A DNA stretch of 64,000 nucleotides from Nocardioides faecalis (lineage in GTDB: Bacteria > Actinomycetota > Actinomycetes > Propionibacteriales > Nocardioidaceae). Positions 33,205 through 40,716 of this stretch are shown piece after piece (the stretch's first letter is position 1; each line of letters starts with the position of its first letter). Location: positions 1,426,001 through 1,490,000 of the forward strand of contig NZ_CP074406.1 in assembly GCF_018388425.1 (NCBI RefSeq), read 5' to 3'. The notes beneath the pieces are model-generated. The model worked only from the letters and a program-made list of their open reading frames with translations, ran no database searches and was not told the DNA's origin. A program made the translations under genes and the position numbers.

Positions 33205-33650
33205 GGCGGAGGGTGGCCGAGGGGCAGGAGTGCCTGCCGTTCGAGCTGCCGGAGACCGTCGCCCGCCACGTCGGACAGGAGGGCGCCGCTCCGACGCCCT
33301 CCGCCGCCCCGAGGTCGTCCACCCCGTCGGCGGGGACGACCGGTCGCGGCGCACGCCCGGCGGGGTCGGGGGACACCCGGATCCGGTTGCGCAACGACGC
33401 GCTCGCCTCGAGGGGCTGGCCGGCCGGGACCGAGCTGCTCGTCAGTGCCGGACGACGTCCGCGCCGCGGCGAGGTCGCCCTGGTCCGCGAGGGCGGCCGG
33501 CTGAAGATCGGGGTGCTGGAGGTGCAGTTCGGGCGCAGCACCCTGCGCACCGACCACGGCGCGTCGCTGCTGGGCACCTCCGCCCGGTTCGTCGGGGTGG
33601 TGACCGTCGCCGGCGCGCCGCTCGAGGGCATGCCCCCGGTCCCGGTCTGA
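33195..33650 (+). CDS. SOS-controlled LexA/UmuD-like S24 domain protein, catalytic Ser absent
   Basis: 151 residues. Residues 1-60 are polar and probably flexible. Residues 61-140 can be laid along the LexA/UmuD peptidase domain: T-R-I-R-L-R-N-D-A-L near 61-70 corresponds to the G-D-S-M active-site strand, G-T-E-L-L-V to G-D-W-V-V-V, R-R-G-E-V-A-L-V to N-G-D-I-V-A, G-R-L-K-I-G to the T-V-K lysine segment, and R-F-V-G-V-V-T-V to the terminal strand. The catalytic Ser position is Ala69 while Lys104 is kept, so self-cleavage should not occur. The promoter has an almost perfect SOS box, which independently fits a LexA/UmuD relationship. No polymerase gene adjoins it. Confidence 0.7.
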   Translation: MRSGRRVAEGQECLPFELPETVARHVGQEGAAPTPSAAPRSSTPSAGTTGRGARPAGSGDTRIRLRNDALASRGWPAGTELLVSAGRRPRRGEVALVREGGRLKIGVLEVQFGRSTLRTDHGASLLGTSARFVGVVTVAGAPLEGMPPVPV

Positions 33651-33661
33651 GCCGGGTACCG

Positions 33662-33685
33662 CAGCGCCCGGGCGCCGGGGCGCTG
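33662..33685. terminator. 8-bp hairpin between convergent genes
   Basis: CAGCGCCC (33662-33669) pairs perfectly with GGGCGCTG (33678-33685) around an 8-nt loop, in the 45-bp gap between the SOS-box gene and the convergent reductase gene. A bidirectional terminator is likely, though no T-run follows. Confidence 0.5.
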
Positions 33686-33695
33686 GGTGGCGGCG

Positions 33696-34661
33696 TCAGA
33701 GGGAGTCGCGCCCGTGGGGCGTCGTCCACACCGACGTGTCCGGGCCCTTGGGGATGATCCCGGTCGGGTTGATGTCCTCGTGGACCACGTAGTAGTGCGC
33801 CTTGATCTGTTCGAAGTCGATGGTCTCGCCGAACCCGGGCGTCTGGTACAGGTCGCGGGCATAGCCCCACAGCGCCGGCATCTCGGTGATCTTGTTGCGG
33901 TTGCACTTGAAGTGGCCGTGGTAGACGGCGTCGAAGCGGACCAGGGTGGTGAACAGCCGGACATCGGCCTCGGTGATCGACTCGCCCATCAGGTAGCGCC
34001 GGTGCGTCAGCCGCTCCTCCAGCCAGTCCATCGCCGTCCAGAGCCGGTCGTAGGCGTCGTCGTACGCCTTCTGTGAGCCCGCGAAGCCGCAGCGGTAGAC
34101 GCCGTTGTTGACCTCGGTGAAGATCCGGCGCATCACCTCCTCCATCTCCTCGCGGCACTCCGCCGGCCACAGGTCGGGGGCGTCCGCGCGGTGGTGCTCG
34201 CGCCACTCGAAGAAGAAGTCGTGGGTGATCCACGGGAAGTCGTTGGTGACGACCGCCTTGGACTCGACGTCGACCATCGCCGGCACCGTGATGCCGCGCG
34301 GGTAGTCGGGGTAGCGGGCGAAGTACGCCTGCTGCAGCCGCTCGTAGCCCAGCACCGGGTCCACGCCGCCGGGATCGAGGTCGAAGGTCCACGACCGCAC
34401 GTCGTGGGTGGGGCCGGCCAGGCCCATCGAGATGACGTCCTGGAGGCCGAGCAGGTTGCGCACGATGATGGCCCGGTTCGCCCACGGGCAGGCGGCCGCC
34501 GCGACCAACCGGTAGCGGCCCGGCTCGACCGGCCACGTCGGCACGTCCAGCTCCGCGCCCGCGAAGGTGTCGCGACTGCGGCCCGGCTCGGCGGTGATCC
34601 GGTCCGGGATGTAGTTCATGTCGCGGTCGAAGGCCTTGCCCGCTTCGGTGTACGTCGGCAC
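33696..34661 (-). CDS. glutathionyl/mycothiolyl-hydroquinone reductase-like protein (YqjG/ECM4 family)
   Basis: 321 residues, GTG 34661 with AGGAGG about 6 nt before it. Xi-class GST-fold protein: thioredoxin-like N-domain with the active Cys58 in A-A-C-P-W-A-N-R, then V-P-A-M-V-D near 126 and N-D-F-P-W-I near 140, and a helical C-domain (N-N-G-V-Y-R-C-G-F-A near 185, V-R-F-D-A-V-Y-H-G-H-F-K-C-N near 240). Family members reduce glutathionylated hydroquinones; an actinobacterium would more likely use mycothiol (inference). A TAGGCT box at 34692-34697 (minus strand) and a normal leader precede it. Confidence 0.9.
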   Translation of the reverse strand: MPTYTEAGKAFDRDMNYIPDRITAEPGRSRDTFAGAELDVPTWPVEPGRYRLVAAAACPWANRAIIVRNLLGLQDVISMGLAGPTHDVRSWTFDLDPGGVDPVLGYERLQQAYFARYPDYPRGITVPAMVDVESKAVVTNDFPWITHDFFFEWREHHRADAPDLWPAECREEMEEVMRRIFTEVNNGVYRCGFAGSQKAYDDAYDRLWTAMDWLEERLTHRRYLMGESITEADVRLFTTLVRFDAVYHGHFKCNRNKITEMPALWGYARDLYQTPGFGETIDFEQIKAHYYVVHEDINPTGIIPKGPDTSVWTTPHGRDSL

Positions 34662-34691
34662 CGGATCCTCCTCGAGATCGTCTCGTCGTCG

Positions 34692-34697
34692 AGCCTA
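34692..34697 (-). promoter_or_regulatory. -10 box of the hydroquinone reductase-like gene
   Basis: TAGGCT on the minus strand is followed about 20 nt later by AGGAGG (34667-34672) and GTG 34661, giving a conventional leadered transcript. Confidence 0.4.
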
Positions 34698-34741
34698 GGT
34701 GCCCGCCGGTCGTGGGCCCGGGTGGGATCGGCCGGGCCGGC

Positions 34742-35536
34742 TCACACCCGTAGCGACAGGATCCGGTGGTCGGAGACCACGGGGGAGTCGAGCACCTGGA
34801 AGTCACGGACCGCGCCCGGCTCGGAGACCAGCAGGTAGTTCGCGTGCCGCACCGGCTTGGGGTAGTCGGCCGTGCGGGTGTCGGCGGTGCCGACCAGGTC
34901 CACCAGGCCGACCTCGCGCAGGACCGGGAACGTGCTGCTGTCCGGCAGCAGGTTGAGGTCGCCGGCCACCACGACCAGGTCCCCGTCCCGGCGGGTGTCC
35001 TCGACGAACGCGGCCAGCCGCTCGGCCTGGGCGCGCCGCGCCGGGGTGTCGCCCTTGCCGGCGGGGTCACGCAGGCCGTGCAGCTGCACGACGCACACCG
35101 TGCGCCCGGTCGCCGGGTCGCGCACCCGCAGCGCCAGCGCCGCGCGCGGCCGGTCGCCGGTCGGCCACTCCTCGTGCACCGTGTAGTCGCCGTGCACGAA
35201 CCGCTCCGCGCTCTGCGCGACCGGGGTGCGAGGGCCGGCGAAGGTGGCGATGCCGAACTGCTCGAGGTGCACGGCGCCGGCCCCGTCGGTGACCGGGCCG
35301 GCGTCGTAGGCCAGGAACCGCCCGTCGTACGACGGCAGCAGCGCGGCCACGTCGTCGAACAGGTCCGCACGCTGGGGAAGCGAACGCTCGCCGTCGGTGA
35401 AGGAGGTCCAACTGGACATGCCGGAAGCCCGGGTGACCTCCTGCAGGCAGATCACGTCGGCGTCGCAGACGGTGAGCCAGGCGGCCAGGGCGTCGTACCG
35501 GGCGCCGCCCCAGGCGTTCACCGAGACGATGTGCAT
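34742..35536 (-). CDS. endonuclease/exonuclease/phosphatase (EEP) family hydrolase
   Basis: 264 residues, complete EEP fold. The metal and catalytic residues appear in order: N-A-W-G near residue 7 (Asn), C-L-Q-E-V near 30 (metal Glu), Q-L-H-G-L-R-D near 151 (His), A-G-D-L-N-L-L-P-D near 190 (Asp/Asn) and V-S-D-H-R near 256 (terminal Asp-His). Such proteins cut DNA/RNA or hydrolyse phosphoesters such as sphingomyelin or inositol phosphates; nothing here picks one. There is no signal peptide, so it acts in the cytoplasm. It is separated from its neighbours by 80-150 bp. Confidence 0.85.
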   Translation of the reverse strand: MHIVSVNAWGGARYDALAAWLTVCDADVICLQEVTRASGMSSWTSFTDGERSLPQRADLFDDVAALLPSYDGRFLAYDAGPVTDGAGAVHLEQFGIATFAGPRTPVAQSAERFVHGDYTVHEEWPTGDRPRAALALRVRDPATGRTVCVVQLHGLRDPAGKGDTPARRAQAERLAAFVEDTRRDGDLVVVAGDLNLLPDSSTFPVLREVGLVDLVGTADTRTADYPKPVRHANYLLVSEPGAVRDFQVLDSPVVSDHRILSLRV

Positions 35537-35681
35537 CGCGTCCCCTTCCGTCGAGCAGGGGCGCCATTGTGCCGAGCGGCGACCCGGCGCTGGGTGCCGG
35601 AAGGGCTGCCGCGATGAGACGGAGCCGCGACGATGGTCGGAACACGTGGCTGGTCCGTGTCCGCACCCGAGGAGATCCGTG

Positions 35682-36260
35682 ATGAGACCGCTTCGCTACT
35701 CGATCAACCTGACCCTCGACGGCTGCTGCCACCACGAGGCAGGGCTGGCGCCGGACGAGGAGTCGATGCGCTACTGGACCGCCCAGCTGGCCCGCGCCGA
35801 CGCGCTGCTCCTGGGGCGGGTGACCTACCAGATGATGGAGGCGGCCTGGCGCCGGCCGGCCACCGGCCGATGGCCGGCGTGGATGGGGGAGCGCGAGGTC
35901 GAGTTCGCCGAGGTCATCGGCGGCGCGCGCAAGCATGTCGTGTCGCGCACCCTGGCCGAGGCGGACTGGAACGCCGAGCTGGTGCACGACGACCTGGGAA
36001 GCGCGGTGCGTCGACTCAAGCAGGAGCCCGGAGCCGGCCTGTGGGTCGGCGGCGTGACGCTCCCCTCCGCGCTGGCGGACCTGGGGCTCATCGACGAGTA
36101 CGAGTTCCTGGTGCACCCCGTGCTCGCCGGTCGCGGGCCGACGCTGCTCGCCGGACTGCGTGAGCGGATCCGGCTGGAGCTCCTCGATCGTCGGGAGCTC
36201 GGCTCCGGGGCGCTCGCGCTGCGCTACCGGCCCGTCGACGGCGCCGCCGAGCCCGCCTGA
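35682..36260 (+). CDS. dihydrofolate reductase family protein (RibD C-terminal-like)
   Basis: 192 residues. ATG 35682 has GAGGAG 9 nt upstream; the preceding in-frame GTG is less likely. The fold is that of RibD_C/DHFR: Y-S-I-N-L-T-L-D-G near residue 6, the A-D-A-L-L-L-G-R-V-T-Y NADPH-binding segment near 39, V-S-R-T-L near 87, a G-A-G-L-W-V-G-G-V-T-L turn near 118, and E-Y-E-F-L-V-H-P-V-L-A-G-R-G-P near 139. Small stand-alone proteins of this type are common in actinobacteria and rarely have a known substrate. True dihydrofolate reductase activity is unlikely. Confidence 0.85.
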   Translation: MRPLRYSINLTLDGCCHHEAGLAPDEESMRYWTAQLARADALLLGRVTYQMMEAAWRRPATGRWPAWMGEREVEFAEVIGGARKHVVSRTLAEADWNAELVHDDLGSAVRRLKQEPGAGLWVGGVTLPSALADLGLIDEYEFLVHPVLAGRGPTLLAGLRERIRLELLDRRELGSGALALRYRPVDGAAEPA

Positions 36261-36324
36261 CGAAGCGGGCCCCCGCGATGGGTGGATGACCTCGTCGTGC
36301 CCCGGGGCCGACGGTCCCGCCGGC

Positions 36325-37050
36325 TCAGTCGGTGGTGCGGCTGTCGTCGGCGTCGCGGCGGTGCCGGTAGAGGGTCGCCGGTCGCCCGCGCAGGTTCGCG
36401 GACAGGACCGGCCGGCCGTCGCGCAGCAGGGGCTCGAGCAGGGGCTTCATCCGCCGGTTGAAGTTGTCCTTGTGCAGCGGTGCGCCGACGACGGCCTCGT
36501 GCACCTTGCGCAGCTGGTGCAGGGTGAACGGCTCGGACAGGAAACCGTCCGGGTCGGGGTGCACGTCGACGTAGCGGAACCGGATCTCGTAGCGCTCGCG
36601 CAGGGCGCTGACCGCGGCCTCGACGATCTCGTCGTGGTCGAAGAGCAGCGGAGGGCCGTCGCCGAGCCGTCCGTGCGGCGTCACGGGGACGAGGGTGCCC
36701 CTCGCGCCGGCCAGGTCGGCCTCCCGCAGTGACACGGAGTGCGCCGCGGAGATCGCCCAGGTCCGGTCGTCGCGCTGCGGGTCGTCGAACAGGCGCAGCA
36801 GGTGCGGACGGGGCAGGTCGGCGGGGTCGATGCCGACCTTGCGCCGCAGCACGTCGTCGACCGTGCGGGCCACGGTCTGCCGCTCGCGGATGAACCCTCC
36901 CGGCAGTGCCCGTCCGGCCGGTTGTGCCCGGTCGAGCACCAGGACGCGCAGCTCGGGGGTTGTGTCGGAGGTCCCCACTACGGTCAGGACTGCGAGGTCG
37001 ACGGTGAGGCCGGGGCGGGGATAGGTGTCCAGGTCCGACGAGATCGACAT
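36325..37050 (-). CDS. NrtR-like transcriptional regulator (degenerate Nudix + winged helix)
   Basis: 241 residues from ATG 37050, which TAATGT precedes by 7 nt; GTG 37059 is an alternative. The N-terminal domain is a Nudix fold, but the catalytic box is lost: where G-x5-E-x7-R-E-x2-E-E is expected, the segment G-F-I-R-E-R-Q-T-V-A-R-T-V-D-D-V-L-R-R-K has Gln, Asp-Val and Arg-Arg instead. The C-terminal winged helix contains E-P-F-T-L-H-Q-L-R-K-V-H-E and K-D-N-F-N-R-R-M, the typical NrtR pattern. Known NrtR proteins sense ADP-ribose or related nucleotides and repress NAD genes. The divergent operon here includes an ADP-ribosylglycohydrolase and a shared palindrome, which supports this role. 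Confidence 0.85.
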   Translation of the reverse strand: MSISSDLDTYPRPGLTVDLAVLTVVGTSDTTPELRVLVLDRAQPAGRALPGGFIRERQTVARTVDDVLRRKVGIDPADLPRPHLLRLFDDPQRDDRTWAISAAHSVSLREADLAGARGTLVPVTPHGRLGDGPPLLFDHDEIVEAAVSALRERYEIRFRYVDVHPDPDGFLSEPFTLHQLRKVHEAVVGAPLHKDNFNRRMKPLLEPLLRDGRPVLSANLRGRPATLYRHRRDADDSRTTD

Positions 37051-37057
37051 AGCGCAC

Positions 37058-37084
37058 ACATTAGCGCGTTTCCCGTGCTAATGT
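37058..37084. promoter_or_regulatory. perfect inverted repeat operator between NrtR-like gene and its divergent operon
   Basis: ACATTAGC (37058-37065) and GCTAATGT (37077-37084) are exact inverted repeats with an 11-nt spacer. Each contains a TAATGT -10 box, one firing left (7 nt before the regulator ATG) and one firing right. A further TTAGC (37085-37089) and TGCTAA (37100-37105) nearby may be weaker half-sites. Confidence 0.8.
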
Positions 37085-37116
37085 TTAGCGACGATGACAT
37101 GCTAAAGGAGGCTGCG

Positions 37117-38136
37117 ATGGCCTATGACAGCCACGGCGGAACGCCCGCCGAGGAGACCTGCGCCGCGGCGTGGACCGAGTTCGAGGAGCTCCTCGCGGTC
37201 CACCTCGCCACCATGACCGACGTCGACGACCACCTCATCGTGGAGCTGCCGGAGCCGCCCGGTGGGTCCGCCGGGGGCACGGCGCCGTACGCGCAGTTCG
37301 CCGGATGCGGCGACGGCGTGACCGTGCACGGCGAGATCAGCGGCGACCGCTACCTCGCCCCGCAGCACCGGCTCGGCCACGCCGCACAGGGGCTGGCCGA
37401 CGCCGGCTTCACCCTGGACTTCGACGAGGCCGGCGAGCCGACGAACTGGGTGAGCGAGCAGCCGACCGAGCGGGTCGCGATGCTGGCCCAGCAGTGCGTC
37501 TTCGCGCTGCGCCAGGTCTTCGGCATCGCGCACCCGCACCTGCTGACCTACCAGGCCTGGGGCCCCTGCGCGGAGCAGGCCGAGGCCCTCGGCCTCTGGC
37601 CCTCCGACGAGGTGCCCGTCGAGGACGCCGCAGCCCACGACGAGCTGGCCCACGACGAGCTGGCCCCGGAGGCGGGCGAGCCGTTCCCGCCGCCGGGTGA
37701 CCCGGACGGACGTCCACTGAAGACGGCGTACCGGCCCAAGACCCGGGCCAGGATGCTCGCCCTCGTCGAGCGCACCCTGAGCCGCCGCGCGCAGGCGAAG
37801 GTCGAGACGGACGACGACGGCGACTTCGTGCTGGCCCACCTGGGCCAGCCGGTCTTCGTCCGGGTCCTGCAGGACCAGCCCGGCGTGCTGATCTTCGCCC
37901 GGGTCGCGCACGACGTGCGCTCGCGGCGCGGCGCCGCGGTCGAGACCAGCATCCTCAACCGCGACCACCTGTGGGTGAAGTGGGACGTCCGCGACCGCGA
38001 CGTGGTGCAGACCCTGGCGATCCCGGGGTTCCCCTACGCACCGGACCACCTGGCCCGGATGCTCGACCTCTACCTCGACGTCCTGACGACGACACGAGAC
38101 GACCTGGTGCTCCGGGTCGCCGGGAGGACCGCCTGA
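37117..38136 (+). CDS. TY-Chap / YbjN-like domain protein
   Basis: 339 residues. ATG 37117 with AAAGGAGG 5-6 nt before it, preferred to an ATG 36 nt upstream inside the operator. Two similar alpha/beta halves are joined by an acidic Ala/Glu/Pro linker (about 165-200). The first half ends with V-A-M-L-A-Q-Q-C-V-F-A-L-R-Q-V-F-G; the second has F-V-L-A-H-L-G-Q-P-V-F-V-R-V near 243 and L-W-V-K-W-D-V near 287, the strand-rich pattern of YbjN/CesT/YopN-type peptide-binding chaperone domains. The function is unknown. It overlaps the ADP-ribosylglycohydrolase gene by one base (TGATG), so the two products are made together. Family name is a moderate-confidence recognition. Confidence 0.7.
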   Translation: MAYDSHGGTPAEETCAAAWTEFEELLAVHLATMTDVDDHLIVELPEPPGGSAGGTAPYAQFAGCGDGVTVHGEISGDRYLAPQHRLGHAAQGLADAGFTLDFDEAGEPTNWVSEQPTERVAMLAQQCVFALRQVFGIAHPHLLTYQAWGPCAEQAEALGLWPSDEVPVEDAAAHDELAHDELAPEAGEPFPPPGDPDGRPLKTAYRPKTRARMLALVERTLSRRAQAKVETDDDGDFVLAHLGQPVFVRVLQDQPGVLIFARVAHDVRSRRGAAVETSILNRDHLWVKWDVRDRDVVQTLAIPGFPYAPDHLARMLDLYLDVLTTTRDDLVLRVAGRTA

Positions 38137-39614
38137 TGACCCGACTGACAGCTGCCCAGATGGACCGCGCCTGCGGCACCCTGCTCGCCTCCGCCGCCGG
38201 CGACGCCCTGGGCGCCGGCTACGAGTTCGGCTCCGCCCGGCTCGGCCCCGAGGGACCCGCCATGATCGGCGGCGGCCTCGGCGACTTCGCCCCCGGCGAG
38301 TGGACCGACGACACCACGATGGCCTGGTGCGTGGCCGACGTCGCCGCGACCGGTGCGGACCTGCGCACCGAGGCCGCGCTCGACGAGGTCGCCCGCCGGT
38401 TCCGGGAGTGGTACGAGACCGGACCCGCCGACATCGGCAACCAGACCGCCAGCGTGCTGCGTGCCGTCGGCCCGCTGCCCACCGCGGCCCGGATGACGGC
38501 AGCGTCCGCGGCGCTGCACGAGCGCACCGGGCACACCGCCGGCAACGGGTCCCTGATGCGGACCGCGCCCGTGGCCCTGGCGCACCTCGACGACCCCGAC
38601 GCGGTCGCCGAGGCGGCGTGGCGGATCAGCGCCCTGACCCACCACGACCCGCTCGCCGGCCAGGCGTGCGTGTTGTGGTCGCTGGCCATCCGGCACGCGG
38701 TGCTGCACGCCGAGATCGACGTGCGCGTCGGGCTGGCGTACCTGGAGCCGGAGGCGGCGTCGTACTGGGCGGAGCGGATCGCCGAGGCCGAGGAGAGCGA
38801 GCCTGGCCGGTTCAACCCGAACGGCTACGTCGTCACGGCGTTCCAGGCGGCGTGGTCGGCGATCCACCACACGCGGGTGCCCGCCGGCTCCGACGGCTGC
38901 GACCACCTCGTGCAGGCGTTGCGCACCGCGATCGCGATCGGCAACGACACCGACACCGTGGCGGCCATCGCCGGCGGCCTGCTCGGTGCCCGCTGGGGCG
39001 CCTCCGCGGTGCCGGCGCAGTGGCGCCGCGTGCTGCACGGCTACCCGGGCCTGCGAGGCGAGCAGCTCGTGCACCTCGCCCACCTCGCGGCGAACCGCGG
39101 TCCCGGGCTCTACGACTGGCCGACGGTGGCGAGCATCGACTACGCGCACTACGGGATCCCGCGCACCCTCGTGCCGCACCCGTACGACGACGGGGTGTGG
39201 CTCGGCGACGCCGGTGTGCTGGCCGACCTGCCCGCCGACATCGACGCCGTCGTCAGCCTCTGCCTGGTCGGCACCGCGCAGGTGCCCGAGCACGTCGAGC
39301 ACGTCACCTACCGGTTGATCGACGTCACCAACGCCGGTGACAACCCGAACCTCGACTTCGTGCTGCTCGACGCCGCACGCACCGTGCAGGCGCTGCGCGC
39401 CGAGGGCCGCACCGTGCTCGTGCACTGCGTCGCCGCCCAGAGCCGCACGCCCACGGTCGGCGCCGCGTACGCCGTGCTGCAGGGCGCGCCGGTCGGCGAG
39501 GCGCTGCGGCGGGTGTGCGACGCGCTGCCCGCCGCGTACCCGAACCACGCCTTCCGGGACGCCCTCGAGCGGCTCGGGCGGCACCCGGAGGTGCAGCTCA
39601 GACGTGACCGCTGA
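38136..39614 (+). CDS. ADP-ribosylglycohydrolase fused to a C-X5-R phosphatase-like domain
   Basis: 492 residues. Residues 1-340 form a DraG-type ADP-ribosylhydrolase: S-A-A-G-D-A-L-G-A-G-Y-E near 17, the Mg-binding E-W-T-D-D-T-T-M near 55, G-N-G-S-L-M-R-T-A-P near 138, and the second metal motif G-N-D-T-D-T-V-A-A-I-A-G-G-L near 269. All metal-ligand Asp residues are kept. Residues 345-492 form a dual-specificity-phosphatase-like domain (I-D-A-V-V-S-L-C, L-I-D-V-T-N) with the signature H430-C431-V-A-A-Q-S-R437, so the catalytic Cys and Arg are intact. It should remove ADP-ribose from a target, and possibly phosphate. Its 3' end overlaps the convergent GTPase gene by 17 nt. Confidence 0.88.
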   Translation: MTRLTAAQMDRACGTLLASAAGDALGAGYEFGSARLGPEGPAMIGGGLGDFAPGEWTDDTTMAWCVADVAATGADLRTEAALDEVARRFREWYETGPADIGNQTASVLRAVGPLPTAARMTAASAALHERTGHTAGNGSLMRTAPVALAHLDDPDAVAEAAWRISALTHHDPLAGQACVLWSLAIRHAVLHAEIDVRVGLAYLEPEAASYWAERIAEAEESEPGRFNPNGYVVTAFQAAWSAIHHTRVPAGSDGCDHLVQALRTAIAIGNDTDTVAAIAGGLLGARWGASAVPAQWRRVLHGYPGLRGEQLVHLAHLAANRGPGLYDWPTVASIDYAHYGIPRTLVPHPYDDGVWLGDAGVLADLPADIDAVVSLCLVGTAQVPEHVEHVTYRLIDVTNAGDNPNLDFVLLDAARTVQALRAEGRTVLVHCVAAQSRTPTVGAAYAVLQGAPVGEALRRVCDALPAAYPNHAFRDALERLGRHPEVQLRRDR

Positions 39615-40404
39615 GCTGGGCGAGCCGGGCGGCCAGGGCGTCGACCATGGCGGAGGCCTTCTTCGCGGAGATCGCTGAGCTGCGGTCGCCGCCCTGGCTG
39701 GAGACGGGCAGCACGTCGACGGAGAGCTTCGCGCCGCCGGCCAGGGCGCGCAGCTCGTCGAGGCGGGCGGCGAAGGGGGAGCCGCTGCCCGGGGAGTAGT
39801 ACCGCACGACCTCGTCCAGGTCGTCGGCGTACAGGTCGGCCTTGGTGACGGCGATGACGAGCCAGACCGGGCGTTCGCGCCGTACCGCCATGGAGGCGAT
39901 CCGGTGCGCGGTGATCGTCCAGTCCTCCAGCTCGGCGGCGAGCAGCTCCTCGCGGGTGGCGGTGGCCGCGCCGGTGGTGCCGGCGGTACGACGCGGGGTG
40001 GCGTAGCCGTTCGCGACCACGTGGATGACACCGTCCACCGGCTCGTCGTGGAAGACCTCGTCGAGCGCGCCGAGCCGGGTCGCGGCGTTGTCGCCGGGCA
40101 CCACCAGGAAGCGGAACCCCTTGAGCCGCGCCGAGCGCCGGGTACGACGCTCCATCACCGCCGAGCCGACGTCCGCGACGTCCTCGCCTCCGGTCCGGCG
40201 GGCGAGCCGGTTCGCGAGCTGCGTCTTGCCCACCCCCGTCATCCCGGTGACCGCCACGGTCGGGAACCGGCGCCGGAACAGCCGGCCCACCCGGTCCGGT
40301 GCGGACGCCAGGCCGGTGAGCAGCCCGGTGGCGACGGTCGCGCCGACCGCGGTGCGGCCCGAGGTGGGCAGGATCGTGCGGATCCGGTCGGTGGTTCGGG
40401 ACAC
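39598..40404 (-). CDS. P-loop GTPase of unknown role
   Basis: 268 residues from GTG 40404 with AGGAGG 4-5 nt before it. A P-loop G-M-T-G-V-G-K-T is at 54-61, with R-F-L-V-V-P-G-D-N near 100 in the G3 position (V-P-G-D where D-T-P-G is usual), I-A-V-T-K-A-D near 188 as G4 and V-S-S-Q near 238 as G5. The N-terminal 45 residues contain a weakly hydrophobic stretch that could touch the membrane. It resembles small GTPase-like NTPases of bacterial conflict loci, but I cannot name a family. It converges on and overlaps the ADP-ribosylglycohydrolase gene, and is divergent from the JetABC operon. Confidence 0.75.
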   Translation of the reverse strand: MSRTTDRIRTILPTSGRTAVGATVATGLLTGLASAPDRVGRLFRRRFPTVAVTGMTGVGKTQLANRLARRTGGEDVADVGSAVMERRTRRSARLKGFRFLVVPGDNAATRLGALDEVFHDEPVDGVIHVVANGYATPRRTAGTTGAATATREELLAAELEDWTITAHRIASMAVRRERPVWLVIAVTKADLYADDLDEVVRYYSPGSGSPFAARLDELRALAGGAKLSVDVLPVSSQGGDRSSAISAKKASAMVDALAARLAQLSGHV

Positions 40405-40716
40405 GGTGCCTCCTGCTGGCGGGCCGACGGGCAGCCCCGAGCCTACGGTCCGTCGGCGAACCACCGTACGGACGTCGAGCTGGACCGGCAGGCCCTCGGC
40501 TTCGCGGACGACTTCGATCCAACCGGATTCCTGGGACTAACGCAGCCAGTCGACGTCGTCGTAGTTCACCGCTGTGAGGAGACCGACGGCATCACGCCCG
40601 CCCCACCCTTCACACCCCCCGGCCTGCCCGCCGGGCGCGTCGTACCCCTCTGAAACACTGTCGCCTTGCCCGGGACGGGTGAGCACGACGGTCGGGCACG
40701 AGGATCTGGGGGAGTG
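40405..40716. other. 312-bp divergent intergenic region before the Jet operon
   Basis: This is the only gap over 300 bp in the window. It must hold the promoters of the leftward GTPase and the rightward JetABC genes, but no clear -35/-10 pair is seen. A 6-bp inverted repeat CCCGGC-N6-GCCGGG lies at 40618-40635. A leftward open stretch ending near 40537 has no credible start and is not called. Base composition is slightly less GC-rich than the flanking genes. Confidence 0.6.

Noticed and set aside
40537..40677. Possible small leftward peptide gene ending N-Y-D-D-V-D-W-L-R
   Set aside because: No start codon with a ribosome binding site and no conserved partner genes; the Gly-rich translation could come from chance in an intergenic region.
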